Origin: Syntrophomonadaceae bacterium
Lineage (GTDB): Bacteria > Bacillota > Dethiobacteria > PWVN01
Assembly (NCBI GenBank): GCA_003561835.1
Contig: PWVN01000229.1
Span: 1-8,642 of the forward strand
DNA: 8,642 nucleotides
Direction: 5' to 3'
The position numbers and the translations under genes were made by a program. Positions 1 to 6,243 of this stretch are shown in pieces (the stretch's first letter is position 1; each line of letters begins with the position of its first letter). Under the pieces are notes generated by a model, which saw only the letters and a list, made by a program, of their open reading frames with translations, ran no database searches and was not told where the DNA came from.

Positions 1-897
1 ATGGGAGTTTTTGTTGTGGCCGCCCTGGGGGTCGGCGGGATCCCCGGCTTCAATGGCTACATCAGCAAAACCCTCCTTCACCATGCCGTGGTAAAGGCAT
101 ATGAACTGCATTACGACCCCAGCCTGTGGGTGGCGGAAAAGATTTTTGTCGTCACCAGCGCCCTGACGGTTTGCTACTTCCTGAAATTCTTACTGGCCCT
201 CTTCTCCGGGGAAGGGGGGGAAGCCTCCGGGGCTCATTACAAAACGCCGCTGCCGGCCAAGGCCGTGCCGGCTGTTTTCGCTGTTTCCTGCATCCTCATC
301 GGGGTTTTCCCCGGGCTTCTCTACCGGGGGCTGATCCTGCCCTCCCTTGGTTCTTTTGCCTTTGACCCGGCAAATATCTCCCGCTACCTGGTGGGGATCA
401 ATTTCTTTGCAGCAGAAGACCTCCTGGCCATGGCCCTGGTCCTGGTTCTGGGGCTGCTGATCTATGTGCTGGGAACCCGCTTAAAATGGTTTGCCGTTTC
501 CCCGCCCCGCTGGATGAGCGTGGAGACCATACTCTATGTACCTGTGGTTCGCCTCGCCGCCCTGATTGCCTGCAAGGGGGGCACCGCCTTTGACGGCAGG
601 TTGAACTACCTCTTTGATGCCATGGGGAGAACGACCATCAACGCCTGCAGGTACGTGAGCGTTCTGGACAGCTCCCTGGATGATGATCTCCGACAGCGGC
701 AGACGGCAGCCGGGGAGGCCTGCGAGCTTAAGGATGCGGAGGGACCGGAAAAGAGGAAGCAAAAACAGATTTTTGGCAGGTTAAAGTGGACTTCCGGGGA
801 ATTCAACACGAAAAACATCAACTTCGATACCCTGCTGCTGGCCTTCATGCTGGCAATCTTCCTGGTGGTTCTGGTCTATCTATCGGCGCTCCAGTAA
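1..897 (+). CDS. Proton-conducting membrane subunit (NuoL/HyfB/Mrp-type antiporter family), C-terminal part
   Basis: This is the C-terminal part of a membrane subunit of the proton-conducting antiporter family found in complex I (NuoL/M/N), group 4 hydrogenases (HyfB/MbhH) and Mrp antiporters; these subunits carry H+ or Na+ across the membrane as part of a redox complex. The first residues, with GVGGIPGFNGYISK at 10-23, match the family's conserved G-x-P-x-x-x-G-F/Y-x-S-K loop, which normally lies after about half of the transmembrane helices. Hydrophobic segments are visible near 44-66, 86-108, 140-160 and 272-296. Between the last two lies a roughly 110-residue, mostly polar stretch with a highly charged part at 224-262, recalling the lateral helix of NuoL-like subunits followed by a final anchoring helix. 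The ATG falls on base 1, so the ORF is probably cut by the window edge; the N-terminal helices with the family's key Glu and Lys are not seen. Family assignment is firm, but which complex it serves cannot be told. Confidence 0.8.
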   Translation: MGVFVVAALGVGGIPGFNGYISKTLLHHAVVKAYELHYDPSLWVAEKIFVVTSALTVCYFLKFLLALFSGEGGEASGAHYKTPLPAKAVPAVFAVSCILIGVFPGLLYRGLILPSLGSFAFDPANISRYLVGINFFAAEDLLAMALVLVLGLLIYVLGTRLKWFAVSPPRWMSVETILYVPVVRLAALIACKGGTAFDGRLNYLFDAMGRTTINACRYVSVLDSSLDDDLRQRQTAAGEACELKDAEGPEKRKQKQIFGRLKWTSGEFNTKNINFDTLLLAFMLAIFLVVLVYLSALQ

Positions 898-958
898 GCA
901 CAGCCGGGGTCAGGCTTGAAATATTCACCTTCCCGGGGGCTGAGGGTCGCTGTGCATG

Positions 959-987
959 AGGGTTGCGGCCGCCCGCCCCTTTTTCTT
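959..987 (+). terminator. Rho-independent terminator after the proton-pump subunit gene
   Basis: GGG (960-962) pairs with CCC (977-979), and GCGG (965-968) pairs with CCGC (973-976). This gives a seven-pair, all-GC stem with a two-base TT bulge and a CCGC loop. A959 can also pair with T980. The stem is followed directly by TTTTTCTT (980-987). It lies about 60 bases after the stop codon at 895-897 and just before a promoter, as expected between two transcripts. The bulge makes it imperfect; folding energy was not computed. Confidence 0.6.
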
Positions 988-1014
988 GCCAAGGGAGGCG
1001 CTTAATGTTACTAT
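986..1014 (+). promoter_or_regulatory. Probable sigma-A promoter for apbE
   Basis: TTGCCA (986-991, five of six matches to TTGACA) is followed after 17 bases by TACTAT (1009-1014, four of six matches to TATAAT). A TG at 1006-1007 gives an extended -10 (TGTTACTAT). The predicted start of transcription is near 1021, leaving a leader of about 40 bases before the apbE ATG at 1060. The -35 box overlaps the end of the upstream terminator T-tract. Confidence 0.55.
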
Positions 1015-1059
1015 AGTGATTGGTCCTAAAGGCGCAGCAAGAGAAAAAAGGTGAAGGTT

Positions 1060-2082
1060 ATGAGTGCGAGAAATAAAGGGATCCTGGTGGGGTTGGCCCT
1101 GGCGGCACTACTGGCCGCCTGGTACTTTGCCGGCGGCGACACCGTGAAGGTGGAGCGGCAGCAGTTCGGTATCATGGACACGGTCATCAGTGCCCGGGTC
1201 TACGTCCAGACCCAGGAGGAAGGGGACTGGGCCATCGATTCTGTCCTGTCCCTCATGGAAGAACTGGAAGGGGAACTCTCCCGGCATATTCCCGGAAGCC
1301 CCGTGGATGAAATCAACCGGAAAGCCGGCCGGGAAGCCGTGGCGGTCCCGGAAAGCGTCCTCTTCGTGGTCCAGCGGGCCCTGGAAGTGGGCGCTGAGAC
1401 GGGAGGGGTCTTCGACATCACCGTCACACCCCTCATCGACCTGTGGGCCATCGGCACAGAGAGGGCCAGGGTACCGGCAGAGGTAGAGATCCGTGAAAAG
1501 CTGGCCTACGTGGATTACACCCAAGTCCAGGTGGACCCGGCAGCGGGGCAGGTCTTTCTTCCCCGGGAGGGAATGGCCCTGGACCTGGGGGGTGTGGCCA
1601 AGGGGTATATCGTGGACCAGAGCATCGAGGCCCTGAAGGATATGGGGGTTGAAAGCGCCTACCTGGACGCCGGCGGCGATATCCGGGTCCTGGGCAGCAG
1701 GCCCGACGGCAAACCCTGGCGCATCGGTATCCGCCATCCGGGGGAGCGGACGAAGATCTTTGCCGTCCTGCCCCTGGGGCCGGACCTGGCCGTGGTCACC
1801 TCCGGGGACTACCAGCGCTTTTTCGACGAGGGGGGGCAGCGGTACCACCACATCCTGGACCCGGAAACGGGCTATCCGGCCTGGAAGGGGGCGGCCAGCG
1901 TGACCGTCATCGCCCCTGATACCATCACCGCCGACCTCCTGTCCACCGCCTTCTTCGTTTTGGGGGTGGAGGAGAGCCTCAGGTTGACGGAAGGGATGCC
2001 GGGGGTGGAGACGGTCATCATCACCCCGGACCTGGAGGTCCACATGTCTTCCGGGGTAAGAGAAACCATCGAACTGCAGTAG
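1060..2082 (+). CDS. apbE: FAD:protein FMN transferase (ApbE family)
   Basis: ApbE uses FAD as donor to attach FMN through a phosphoester bond to a Ser/Thr of a target protein on the outer face of the membrane, as for RnfG/NqrC and FMN-binding-domain proteins. The 340-residue product has an N-terminal hydrophobic anchor (about 7-25) without a lipobox Cys. Family motifs follow in order: FDITVTPLIDLW at 118-129, DLGGVAKGY at 175-183, DAGGDIRVLG at 203-212, VTSGDYQRFF at 246-255, HHILDPETGYPA at 263-274, and the metal-binding D292 in ADLLSTAFFVLG (291-302). Length is normal for the family. I chose ATG at 1060 over the in-frame GTG at 1051 because AAGGTGA (1048-1054) is a good SD five bases before the ATG and itself overlaps the GTG. 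It shares a transcript with the Gx-family gene, whose ATG is 16 bases after the apbE stop. No flavinylation target is encoded in the window. Confidence 0.95.
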   Translation: MSARNKGILVGLALAALLAAWYFAGGDTVKVERQQFGIMDTVISARVYVQTQEEGDWAIDSVLSLMEELEGELSRHIPGSPVDEINRKAGREAVAVPESVLFVVQRALEVGAETGGVFDITVTPLIDLWAIGTERARVPAEVEIREKLAYVDYTQVQVDPAAGQVFLPREGMALDLGGVAKGYIVDQSIEALKDMGVESAYLDAGGDIRVLGSRPDGKPWRIGIRHPGERTKIFAVLPLGPDLAVVTSGDYQRFFDEGGQRYHHILDPETGYPAWKGAASVTVIAPDTITADLLSTAFFVLGVEESLRLTEGMPGVETVIITPDLEVHMSSGVRETIELQ

Positions 2083-2098
2083 AAAGGTGGCAGACAAC

Positions 2099-2635
2099 AT
2101 GCAGACAAAAAAAATGGTCAACATCGCCCTGTTGCTTACCTTTGCCGTGGTTATTCATACCGTGGAGGCCATCATCCCCGTGCCCCTGCCCGTTCCGGGA
2201 GCCAAGCTGGGGCTGGCCAACATCATCACGCTGCTGACCCTGTGCTTCTACGGCCTGGGTAGCGGCCTGACGGTGGCCGTCCTGCGGAGCATCCTGGGCA
2301 GCATCTTCGTCGGGAACTTCCTGGGCTTCGGGTTTTTCTTCAGCCTGGCCGGGGGCCTCTTGAGCACCCTGGTCATGGCCGCCTTCCTGCGACTGGAGAG
2401 GCGCGGCAAAATCAGCCTGGTATCCGTCAGCATCGTAGGGGCGGTCAGCCACAACACCGCCCAGGTGGTGACGGCGGCCCTGCTCATCGGGAACTACTAC
2501 CTGATCAGTATGTACCTGCCCCTCCTTCTGGTCCTGGCTCTGCCCACCGGCTTCTTCACGGGGCTTACGGCCCAATACCTGCAGCAGACCCTGCAGAAGG
2601 TGCTGCCTGCGGGGGGAACCGCTGAGGTCCGGTAG
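2099..2635 (+). CDS. Gx transporter family membrane protein ('heptaprenyl diphosphate synthase component I' annotation; EetB-like)
   Basis: This 178-residue integral membrane protein belongs to the Gx transporter family (Pfam Hpre_diP_synt_I). It resembles the substrate-binding S components of ECF transporters; despite the old name, a direct synthase role is not established. Seen in the sequence: five or six hydrophobic segments, the family signature PGAKLGLANIITL (33-45) after the first helix, and GAVSHNTAQVV (114-124) in the second half. ATG at 2099 is preferred over the in-frame GTG at 2087 because AAAGGTGG (2083-2090) sits eight bases before the ATG and covers the GTG. The SD lies right after the apbE stop, so the two genes are probably one operon. 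In Listeria-type flavin-based extracellular electron transfer loci, as I recall, EetB is a protein of this family and sits close to apbE and a polyprenyl-diphosphate synthase. Its usual partner, a NusG-domain-II / EetA-like protein, is absent here. The substrate is unknown. Confidence 0.85.
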   Translation: MQTKKMVNIALLLTFAVVIHTVEAIIPVPLPVPGAKLGLANIITLLTLCFYGLGSGLTVAVLRSILGSIFVGNFLGFGFFFSLAGGLLSTLVMAAFLRLERRGKISLVSVSIVGAVSHNTAQVVTAALLIGNYYLISMYLPLLLVLALPTGFFTGLTAQYLQQTLQKVLPAGGTAEVR

Positions 2636-2876
2636 AAGGCCTAAGGTGCCGGCCTGACCCCGGCCCCCCTCACCTCCCGCCGGCTGCCCGAGGGGTTTTG
2701 GGGTTTCATGCCGGCGAAAAATCTTTTTTAGAACCTGTAACAAGGACAGCCTCCTGCTCGTTATATAAGTGGGGGGTTCTTTATAAGAAATAGCCGCCTC
2801 AACCCGCAAGGGTTCCCGGGCTGGAATCACCGCCCCTTACCAAGGGAAAAATAACAAGATGGAAAGGAATAATGAG
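2636..2876 (+). promoter_or_regulatory. Intergenic leader region before maf with several small stem-loops
   Basis: No gene is visible in these 241 bases. The first part is GC-rich and can fold: GCCGG (2648-2652) with CCGGC (2660-2664), and CCCCTC (2666-2671) with GAGGGG (2690-2695). The second stem is followed by TTTT (2696-2699) and may be a weak terminator for the apbE unit. An AT-rich stretch TTATATAAG (2761-2769) could be a -10 region, but I see no convincing -35. Downstream are three short perfect hairpins: TTCTT/AAGAA (2777-2789, loop TAT), AACCC/GGGTT (2801-2814, loop GCAA, a GNRA tetraloop) and CCCTT/AAGGG (2834-2846, loop ACC). No known riboswitch class was recognised. A promoter for maf is expected here but cannot be placed with certainty. 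Confidence 0.35.
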
Positions 2877-3452
2877 ATGAAACCAATTGTGCTGGCCTCC
2901 GCTTCCCCCCGCCGGGCCGAGCTTCTGCGTCAGATCGGGCTTACCTTCGACATTGCCGAAAGCGGCGTGCCGGAAGACGAGGCAAAGGAAAAGGATCCCG
3001 TCCGGCTGGCGGAGCGCCTGGCCCTCTTGAAGGCCCGGGCCGTTGCTGCAACCCTTACGCGGGGGATTGTCATCGGTGCGGATACGGTGGTCTGCGTGGA
3101 TGGGAATATGCTGGGGAAGCCGGCAGACAGGGAGGAATCCCTGCAGATGCTGCGCCTTCTTTCGGGAGGCAGCCACGATGTTCTGACAGGGGTGGCCATC
3201 ATCGAGCAGCCGGGCATGAAAACGCTTTGCCGGGTGGAGAGGACCAGGGTCTTTTTCCGCCCCCTCTCTGACGAGGAAATCCACTCTTATCTCACGAAGG
3301 CGGAGGTTATGGACAAGGCCGGGTCCTACGGCATCCAGGGGCTGGGCGGGGGCCTGGTTTCCCGGATTGAGGGCTGCTATTTCAATGTGGTGGGTCTGCC
3401 CCTGGCCCTGACGGTGGAGATGCTGAAGGAGTTCGGGGTCAGGGTGTACTGA
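2877..3452 (+). CDS. maf: Maf family nucleoside triphosphate pyrophosphatase (dTTP/UTP type)
   Basis: Maf proteins hydrolyse non-canonical or surplus nucleoside triphosphates to the monophosphate and pyrophosphate in the cytoplasm; overproduction in Bacillus blocks septation. The 191-residue product opens with the family signature LASASPRRAELL (6-17). It has the catalytic GADTVV (67-72, with D69), GKP (80-82) and KAGSYGIQGLGG (147-158). Arg in SPRR, Lys81 and Gln154 fit the dTTP/UTP-pyrophosphatase subgroup (B. subtilis Maf, E. coli YhdE) rather than the m7GTP subgroup. Two in-frame ATGs exist. I chose 2877 because GGAAAGGA (2861-2868) precedes it by eight bases and the product then starts MKPIVLASASPRR, as is usual in the family. 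The ATG at 2859 has its SD (AAGGGA, 2842-2847) inside a possible hairpin. radC follows 46 bases downstream, probably on the same transcript. Confidence 0.93.
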   Translation: MKPIVLASASPRRAELLRQIGLTFDIAESGVPEDEAKEKDPVRLAERLALLKARAVAATLTRGIVIGADTVVCVDGNMLGKPADREESLQMLRLLSGGSHDVLTGVAIIEQPGMKTLCRVERTRVFFRPLSDEEIHSYLTKAEVMDKAGSYGIQGLGGGLVSRIEGCYFNVVGLPLALTVEMLKEFGVRVY

Positions 3453-3498
3453 AGGGAAAGAAACTTGAGGTCAATATTTTGGGGGAGGGAGGGGAAGC

Positions 3499-4191
3499 AT
3501 GGAAGAGGTGCGGCGTTTGACCATCAAGGATATGCCGGCGGAGGAGCGGCCCCGGGAGAGGCTTTTGGCCCTGGGGGCAGAAAAAGTCTCCAATGCCGAG
3601 CTTTTGGCCGTGATACTTCGGACCGGGTCCCTGCGGGACACGGCTCTGGACCTGGCCCAGATGATCCTGACCCGGGCCGGTAAGCTCCGGGAACTGCCCT
3701 ACCTGACGGTGGAGGAACTCACGGAAATCAGGGGAATCGGCCCGGCCAAGGCCGTCCAGGTCAAGGCGGCCCTGGAGCTGGGGCGTCGTATGGTGGTGGC
3801 TTCCCGGGGGTATAATGTGGACATAACCTCGCCGGAGGATGTTTTCAACTACATGATGGAGGAGATGCGCTACCTGGAGCAGGAGGAGTTTCGCATCATC
3901 CTCTTGAATATTAAGAATAAGGTTCTGGGCGTGGAGACGGTTTTCCGGGGCGGCCTGAACTCATCCATCGTCCATCCCCGGGAGATCTTTCGCCTGGCCC
4001 TGCGGCGCAGCGCCGCCTCCCTGATCCTGCTCCACAACCACCCCAGCGGCGACCCCACCCCCAGCGGCGAAGACATCAGTGTCACCCGGCGCCTGGTGGA
4101 TGCCGGGGAGATTATGGGCATCAATATCCTGGACCACATCGTCATGGGGGAGGGGCGGTTTTTGAGCTTTCGCGAAAAAGGCTTAATTTGA
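3499..4191 (+). CDS. radC: RadC family JAMM/MPN-domain protein (UPF0758)
   Basis: RadC proteins were named for a supposed role in radiation repair, which has been withdrawn for E. coli; the biochemical function is unsettled. Seen in the 230-residue product: an N-terminal region with a helix-hairpin-helix-like segment (LTEIRGIGPAKAVQVKAALELG region, 74-95), then the JAMM metalloprotease-like domain from about 108 to the end. The zinc motif H-x-H-x10-D is complete: H179, H181 and D192 in LLHNHPSGDPTPSGED (177-192). E146 in VLGVETVFRGG is a candidate for the upstream acidic residue. Length is normal. The ATG has a strong SD, GGGAGGGAGGGG at 3483-3494, about five bases away. It lies between maf and mreB, the usual place in Bacillota. 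No T-tract terminator follows, so some readthrough into mreB is possible in addition to the mreB promoter. Confidence 0.95.
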   Translation: MEEVRRLTIKDMPAEERPRERLLALGAEKVSNAELLAVILRTGSLRDTALDLAQMILTRAGKLRELPYLTVEELTEIRGIGPAKAVQVKAALELGRRMVVASRGYNVDITSPEDVFNYMMEEMRYLEQEEFRIILLNIKNKVLGVETVFRGGLNSSIVHPREIFRLALRRSAASLILLHNHPSGDPTPSGEDISVTRRLVDAGEIMGINILDHIVMGEGRFLSFREKGLI

Positions 4192-4193
4192 GC

Positions 4194-4211
4194 GTAATTC
4201 GTATAAATTAC
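4194..4211. promoter_or_regulatory. Inverted repeat upstream of the mreB promoter, candidate operator
   Basis: GTAATT (4194-4199) and AATTAC (4206-4211) form a perfect six-base dyad separated by CGTATA. It ends three bases before the -35 box at 4215. A further GTAA (4221-4224) lies just after the -35, so the GTAA/TTAC core occurs three times around it. The dyad is AT-rich in a GC-rich genome. A transcription-factor site is a plausible reading; no known factor is recognised. Confidence 0.35.
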
Positions 4212-4214
4212 CTG

Positions 4215-4244
4215 TTGCCTGTAAACTCGAGGAATTGATATAAT
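4215..4244 (+). promoter_or_regulatory. Extended -10 sigma-A promoter of the mreBCD–mrdA operon
   Basis: TATAAT (4239-4244) is a perfect -10 box and is preceded by TG at 4236-4237, giving the extended form TGATATAAT. TTGCCT (4215-4220, four of six matches to TTGACA) lies 18 bases upstream as the -35. Transcription should begin near 4251, leaving a leader of about 40 bases to the mreB ATG at 4292. This is the clearest promoter in the window. Confidence 0.75.
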
Positions 4245-4291
4245 GAAAGTTGTGGACATACATTATCCGCGCGACTGAAAGGAGTAATGGC

Positions 4292-5326
4292 ATGCGCTTC
4301 CTAACAAGGTACTTCACCCGCGACATCGGAATCGATCTCGGAACGGCAAACACCTTGGTTTTTGTCAAGGGAAAGGGGATCGTCCTCCGGGAGCCCTCGG
4401 TGGTGGCAATCCGCCGGGACACGGGGACCATCCTGGCCGTCGGTGAGGAAGCCAAAAGGATGATCGGGCGCACACCGGGTAACATCGTGGCCATCCGGCC
4501 CATGAAGGACGGGGTCATCGCCGATTTCGACGTTACCCAGACCATGCTGCGCCATTTTATTGCAAAAGCCTACCGCCGCAAGACCCTCTTTTACCCCCAG
4601 GTGGTGGTCTGTGTGCCTTCAGGGGTCACCGAGGTGGAGAAGCGGGCCGTCCTGGATGCCACGAAACAGGCCGGGGCCCGGGAAGCCTATCTCATCGAGG
4701 AACCCATGGCCGCCGCCATCGGAGCAGGCCTGCCCGTGGAAGAACCCACCGGCAGCATGATCGTGGATATCGGCGGGGGGACCACGGAGGTGGCCATTAT
4801 CTCCCTGGGAGGAATTGTCACCAGCAAATCCATCCGCATCGGGGGCGATGAGATGGATGAAGCGGTGGTCAACTACATCAAGCGGGCCTACAACATGATG
4901 ATCGGCGAGCGGACGGCGGAGGAGGTCAAGATTCAAATCGGCACCGCTTATGCCGCCGATGAAGAAACCACCATGGACATCCGGGGACGGGACCTGGTGG
5001 TAGGCCTTCCCAAGACCCTGAACATCACCGCCCTGGAGATCGAGAAAGCCCTGGCGGACCCGGTCTCCCAGATTCTGGACGCCATCAAGGTTACCCTGGA
5101 AAAAACACCTCCGGAACTGGCCTCCGATATCATGGACAAGGGAATCGTGATGACGGGGGGCGGCGCCCTCCTCAAGGGGCTGGACAGGCTGGTGGCCCAG
5201 GAGACGGGGATGCCCGTGTTCCTTTCCGATGATCCCCTGGATTGCGTTGCCCTGGGCTCCGGGAAGGCCCTGGCGGAAATCGACCTGCTGCGCCGCGTGG
5301 CGGTTTCTCCCAGGAAAATATCCTGA
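4292..5326 (+). CDS. mreB: Rod shape-determining protein MreB (bacterial actin)
   Basis: MreB polymerises with ATP into short membrane-bound filaments that steer the elongasome and lateral wall synthesis. The 344-residue product has the complete actin fold signatures: phosphate-1 loop DIGIDLGTANT (11-21), the LIEEP segment (134-138) that carries the catalytic Glu, phosphate-2 loop VDIGGGTTE (158-166), and adenosine motif VMTGGGALLKG (286-296). Length is typical. I start at ATG 4292, with SD GAAAGGAG (4277-4284) seven bases before it. The reading frame stays open back to 4250, but that lies at or before the predicted transcription start and would add 14 residues unlike the family. It is the first gene of a tight cluster; mreC begins 11 bases after its stop. 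Actin-like FtsA or DnaK are excluded by the motif spacing and the MreB-specific N-terminus. Confidence 0.98.
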   Translation: MRFLTRYFTRDIGIDLGTANTLVFVKGKGIVLREPSVVAIRRDTGTILAVGEEAKRMIGRTPGNIVAIRPMKDGVIADFDVTQTMLRHFIAKAYRRKTLFYPQVVVCVPSGVTEVEKRAVLDATKQAGAREAYLIEEPMAAAIGAGLPVEEPTGSMIVDIGGGTTEVAIISLGGIVTSKSIRIGGDEMDEAVVNYIKRAYNMMIGERTAEEVKIQIGTAYAADEETTMDIRGRDLVVGLPKTLNITALEIEKALADPVSQILDAIKVTLEKTPPELASDIMDKGIVMTGGGALLKGLDRLVAQETGMPVFLSDDPLDCVALGSGKALAEIDLLRRVAVSPRKIS

Positions 5327-5337
5327 GGGTGAGTTAA

Positions 5338-6243
5338 ATGGGGAATAACCCAAGGCTGACGAGGGGCAAGGCCGTCGCCATTATTTTGGTAATTCTGCTG
5401 CTGGTTACCCTGACAGCCTTGACTGCAAGGGAACGGTTAAGGCTTACCTTCCTTGAACAGGCGGTCATCACCGTTTTCGCCCCCATGCAGAACCTGGTGA
5501 GCCAGGCCGCAGGCCGGGTCACAGATATGGTGGACTCCTTCCGGCACTACCGGCAGCTGGAGGAGGAAAACCTGTCTTTGCGGGAGGAACTCTCCCGGTT
5601 GGACATCCTGCAGGTGCAGCTAAAGGAACTGCGTCAGGAAAATTACCGCCTGCGGGAGCTTTTGGATTTCAAGGCCAAGACCACCTACGAGCTGCTGCCG
5701 GCGGAAGTCATCGCCCGCAACCCCAATCAGTGGTTTGAAATCTTGATGGTGGACCGGGGTTCCCGCCACGGTGTCCAGCAGGGGATGCCGGTGGTTACCA
5801 GCCGGGGCCTGGCGGGCAGCGTCTATACCGTTGGCCCCTATTCTTCCCAGGTTATGCTGCTGACGGACCCCCGCCGGGGCGTCAGTGCCCTGGTGCAGCG
5901 CTCCCGGGACCCGGGGGTGGTGGGGACGGTGGAAGGCCTGGGTGGAAACCAGGGATTTCTGATCATGAGGAACCTGCCTCCCGAGGCCAACGTGCAGGTG
6001 GGGGACATGGTGATCTCCTCCGGCCTGGGTCCTCTCTTCCCCAAGGGCCTGGTCCTGGGGTACGTGCTGGAGGTGGGGGACGACGAATACGGCCTGCTGC
6101 GGTACGCCCTGCTGGAGCCTGCCGTCAACTTTAACCGTTTGGAAGAACTCTTTATCGTGGTGGAAAGGGTTCTGGAGGAGGAAGAGGGAGAAGAAGAAGA
6201 GGAAGAACCTGCCCCGGAGGAAGAGGGAGAGGGAGAAGGATAA
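5338..6243 (+). CDS. mreC: Rod shape-determining protein MreC with acidic C-terminal tail
   Basis: MreC is a single-pass membrane protein whose extracellular part self-associates and activates PBP2 in the elongasome. The 301-residue product has a short cytoplasmic N-terminus, one transmembrane segment (about 12-30), a coiled coil (about 66-110, rich in Leu, Glu and Arg), and the MreC beta-barrel domain (about 118-275, including RNPNQWFEILMVDRGSRHGV at 127-146). The end is unusual. Residues 279-301 form a tail with 15 Glu among 23 residues plus Gly, Pro and Ala, beyond the end of the usual fold. SD GAGGGTGA (5325-5332) lies five bases before the ATG and overlaps the mreB stop. The stop TAA shares its last base with the mreD ATG (TAATG), so the two are probably translationally coupled. 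Identity is firm; the role of the tail is unknown. Confidence 0.97.
   Translation: MGNNPRLTRGKAVAIILVILLLVTLTALTARERLRLTFLEQAVITVFAPMQNLVSQAAGRVTDMVDSFRHYRQLEEENLSLREELSRLDILQVQLKELRQENYRLRELLDFKAKTTYELLPAEVIARNPNQWFEILMVDRGSRHGVQQGMPVVTSRGLAGSVYTVGPYSSQVMLLTDPRRGVSALVQRSRDPGVVGTVEGLGGNQGFLIMRNLPPEANVQVGDMVISSGLGPLFPKGLVLGYVLEVGDDEYGLLRYALLEPAVNFNRLEELFIVVERVLEEEEGEEEEEEPAPEEEGEGEG

Noticed and set aside
898..955. Seven-base inverted repeat GCACAGC (898-904) / GCTGTGC (949-955) right after the first gene
   Set aside because: The loop is 44 bases and there is no T-tract after it. The hairpin at 959-987 is a better terminator, so I treat this repeat as chance or as minor structure.
1051..1059. 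GTG at 1051 as the apbE start
   Set aside because: The GTG lies inside the AAGGTGA SD of the ATG at 1060 and has no good SD of its own.
2087..2098. GTG at 2087 as start of the Gx-family gene
   Set aside because: It overlaps the AAAGGTGG SD that is well spaced for the ATG at 2099, and the added residues MADN are not family sequence.
1108..2124. Long minus-strand open frame (338 codons) opposite apbE, and other minus-strand frames such as 2021-2830, 4619-5353, 5838-6569 and 6682-7398
   Set aside because: They are antisense shadows of well-recognised genes, a usual effect of GC-rich codon use. The translations are rich in Gly, Pro, His, Gln and Arg with no domain motifs and no supporting SD.
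2666..2699. Terminator for the apbE–Gx unit formed by CCCCTC/GAGGGG followed by TTTT
   Set aside because: The loop is 18 bases, the stem only six pairs, and the T run is broken by GGGG. It is mentioned in the intergenic entry but not called as a separate terminator.
4168..4177. Perfect palindrome TTTCGCGAAA near the end of radC
   Set aside because: It lies within conserved coding sequence (SFREKG), is not followed by a T-tract, and ten bases are not enough to claim a site.
4250..4291. Upstream extension of mreB to 4250
   Set aside because: It would start at or before the predicted transcription start, has no SD, and adds 14 residues not seen in MreB proteins; the ATG at 4292 has a good SD.
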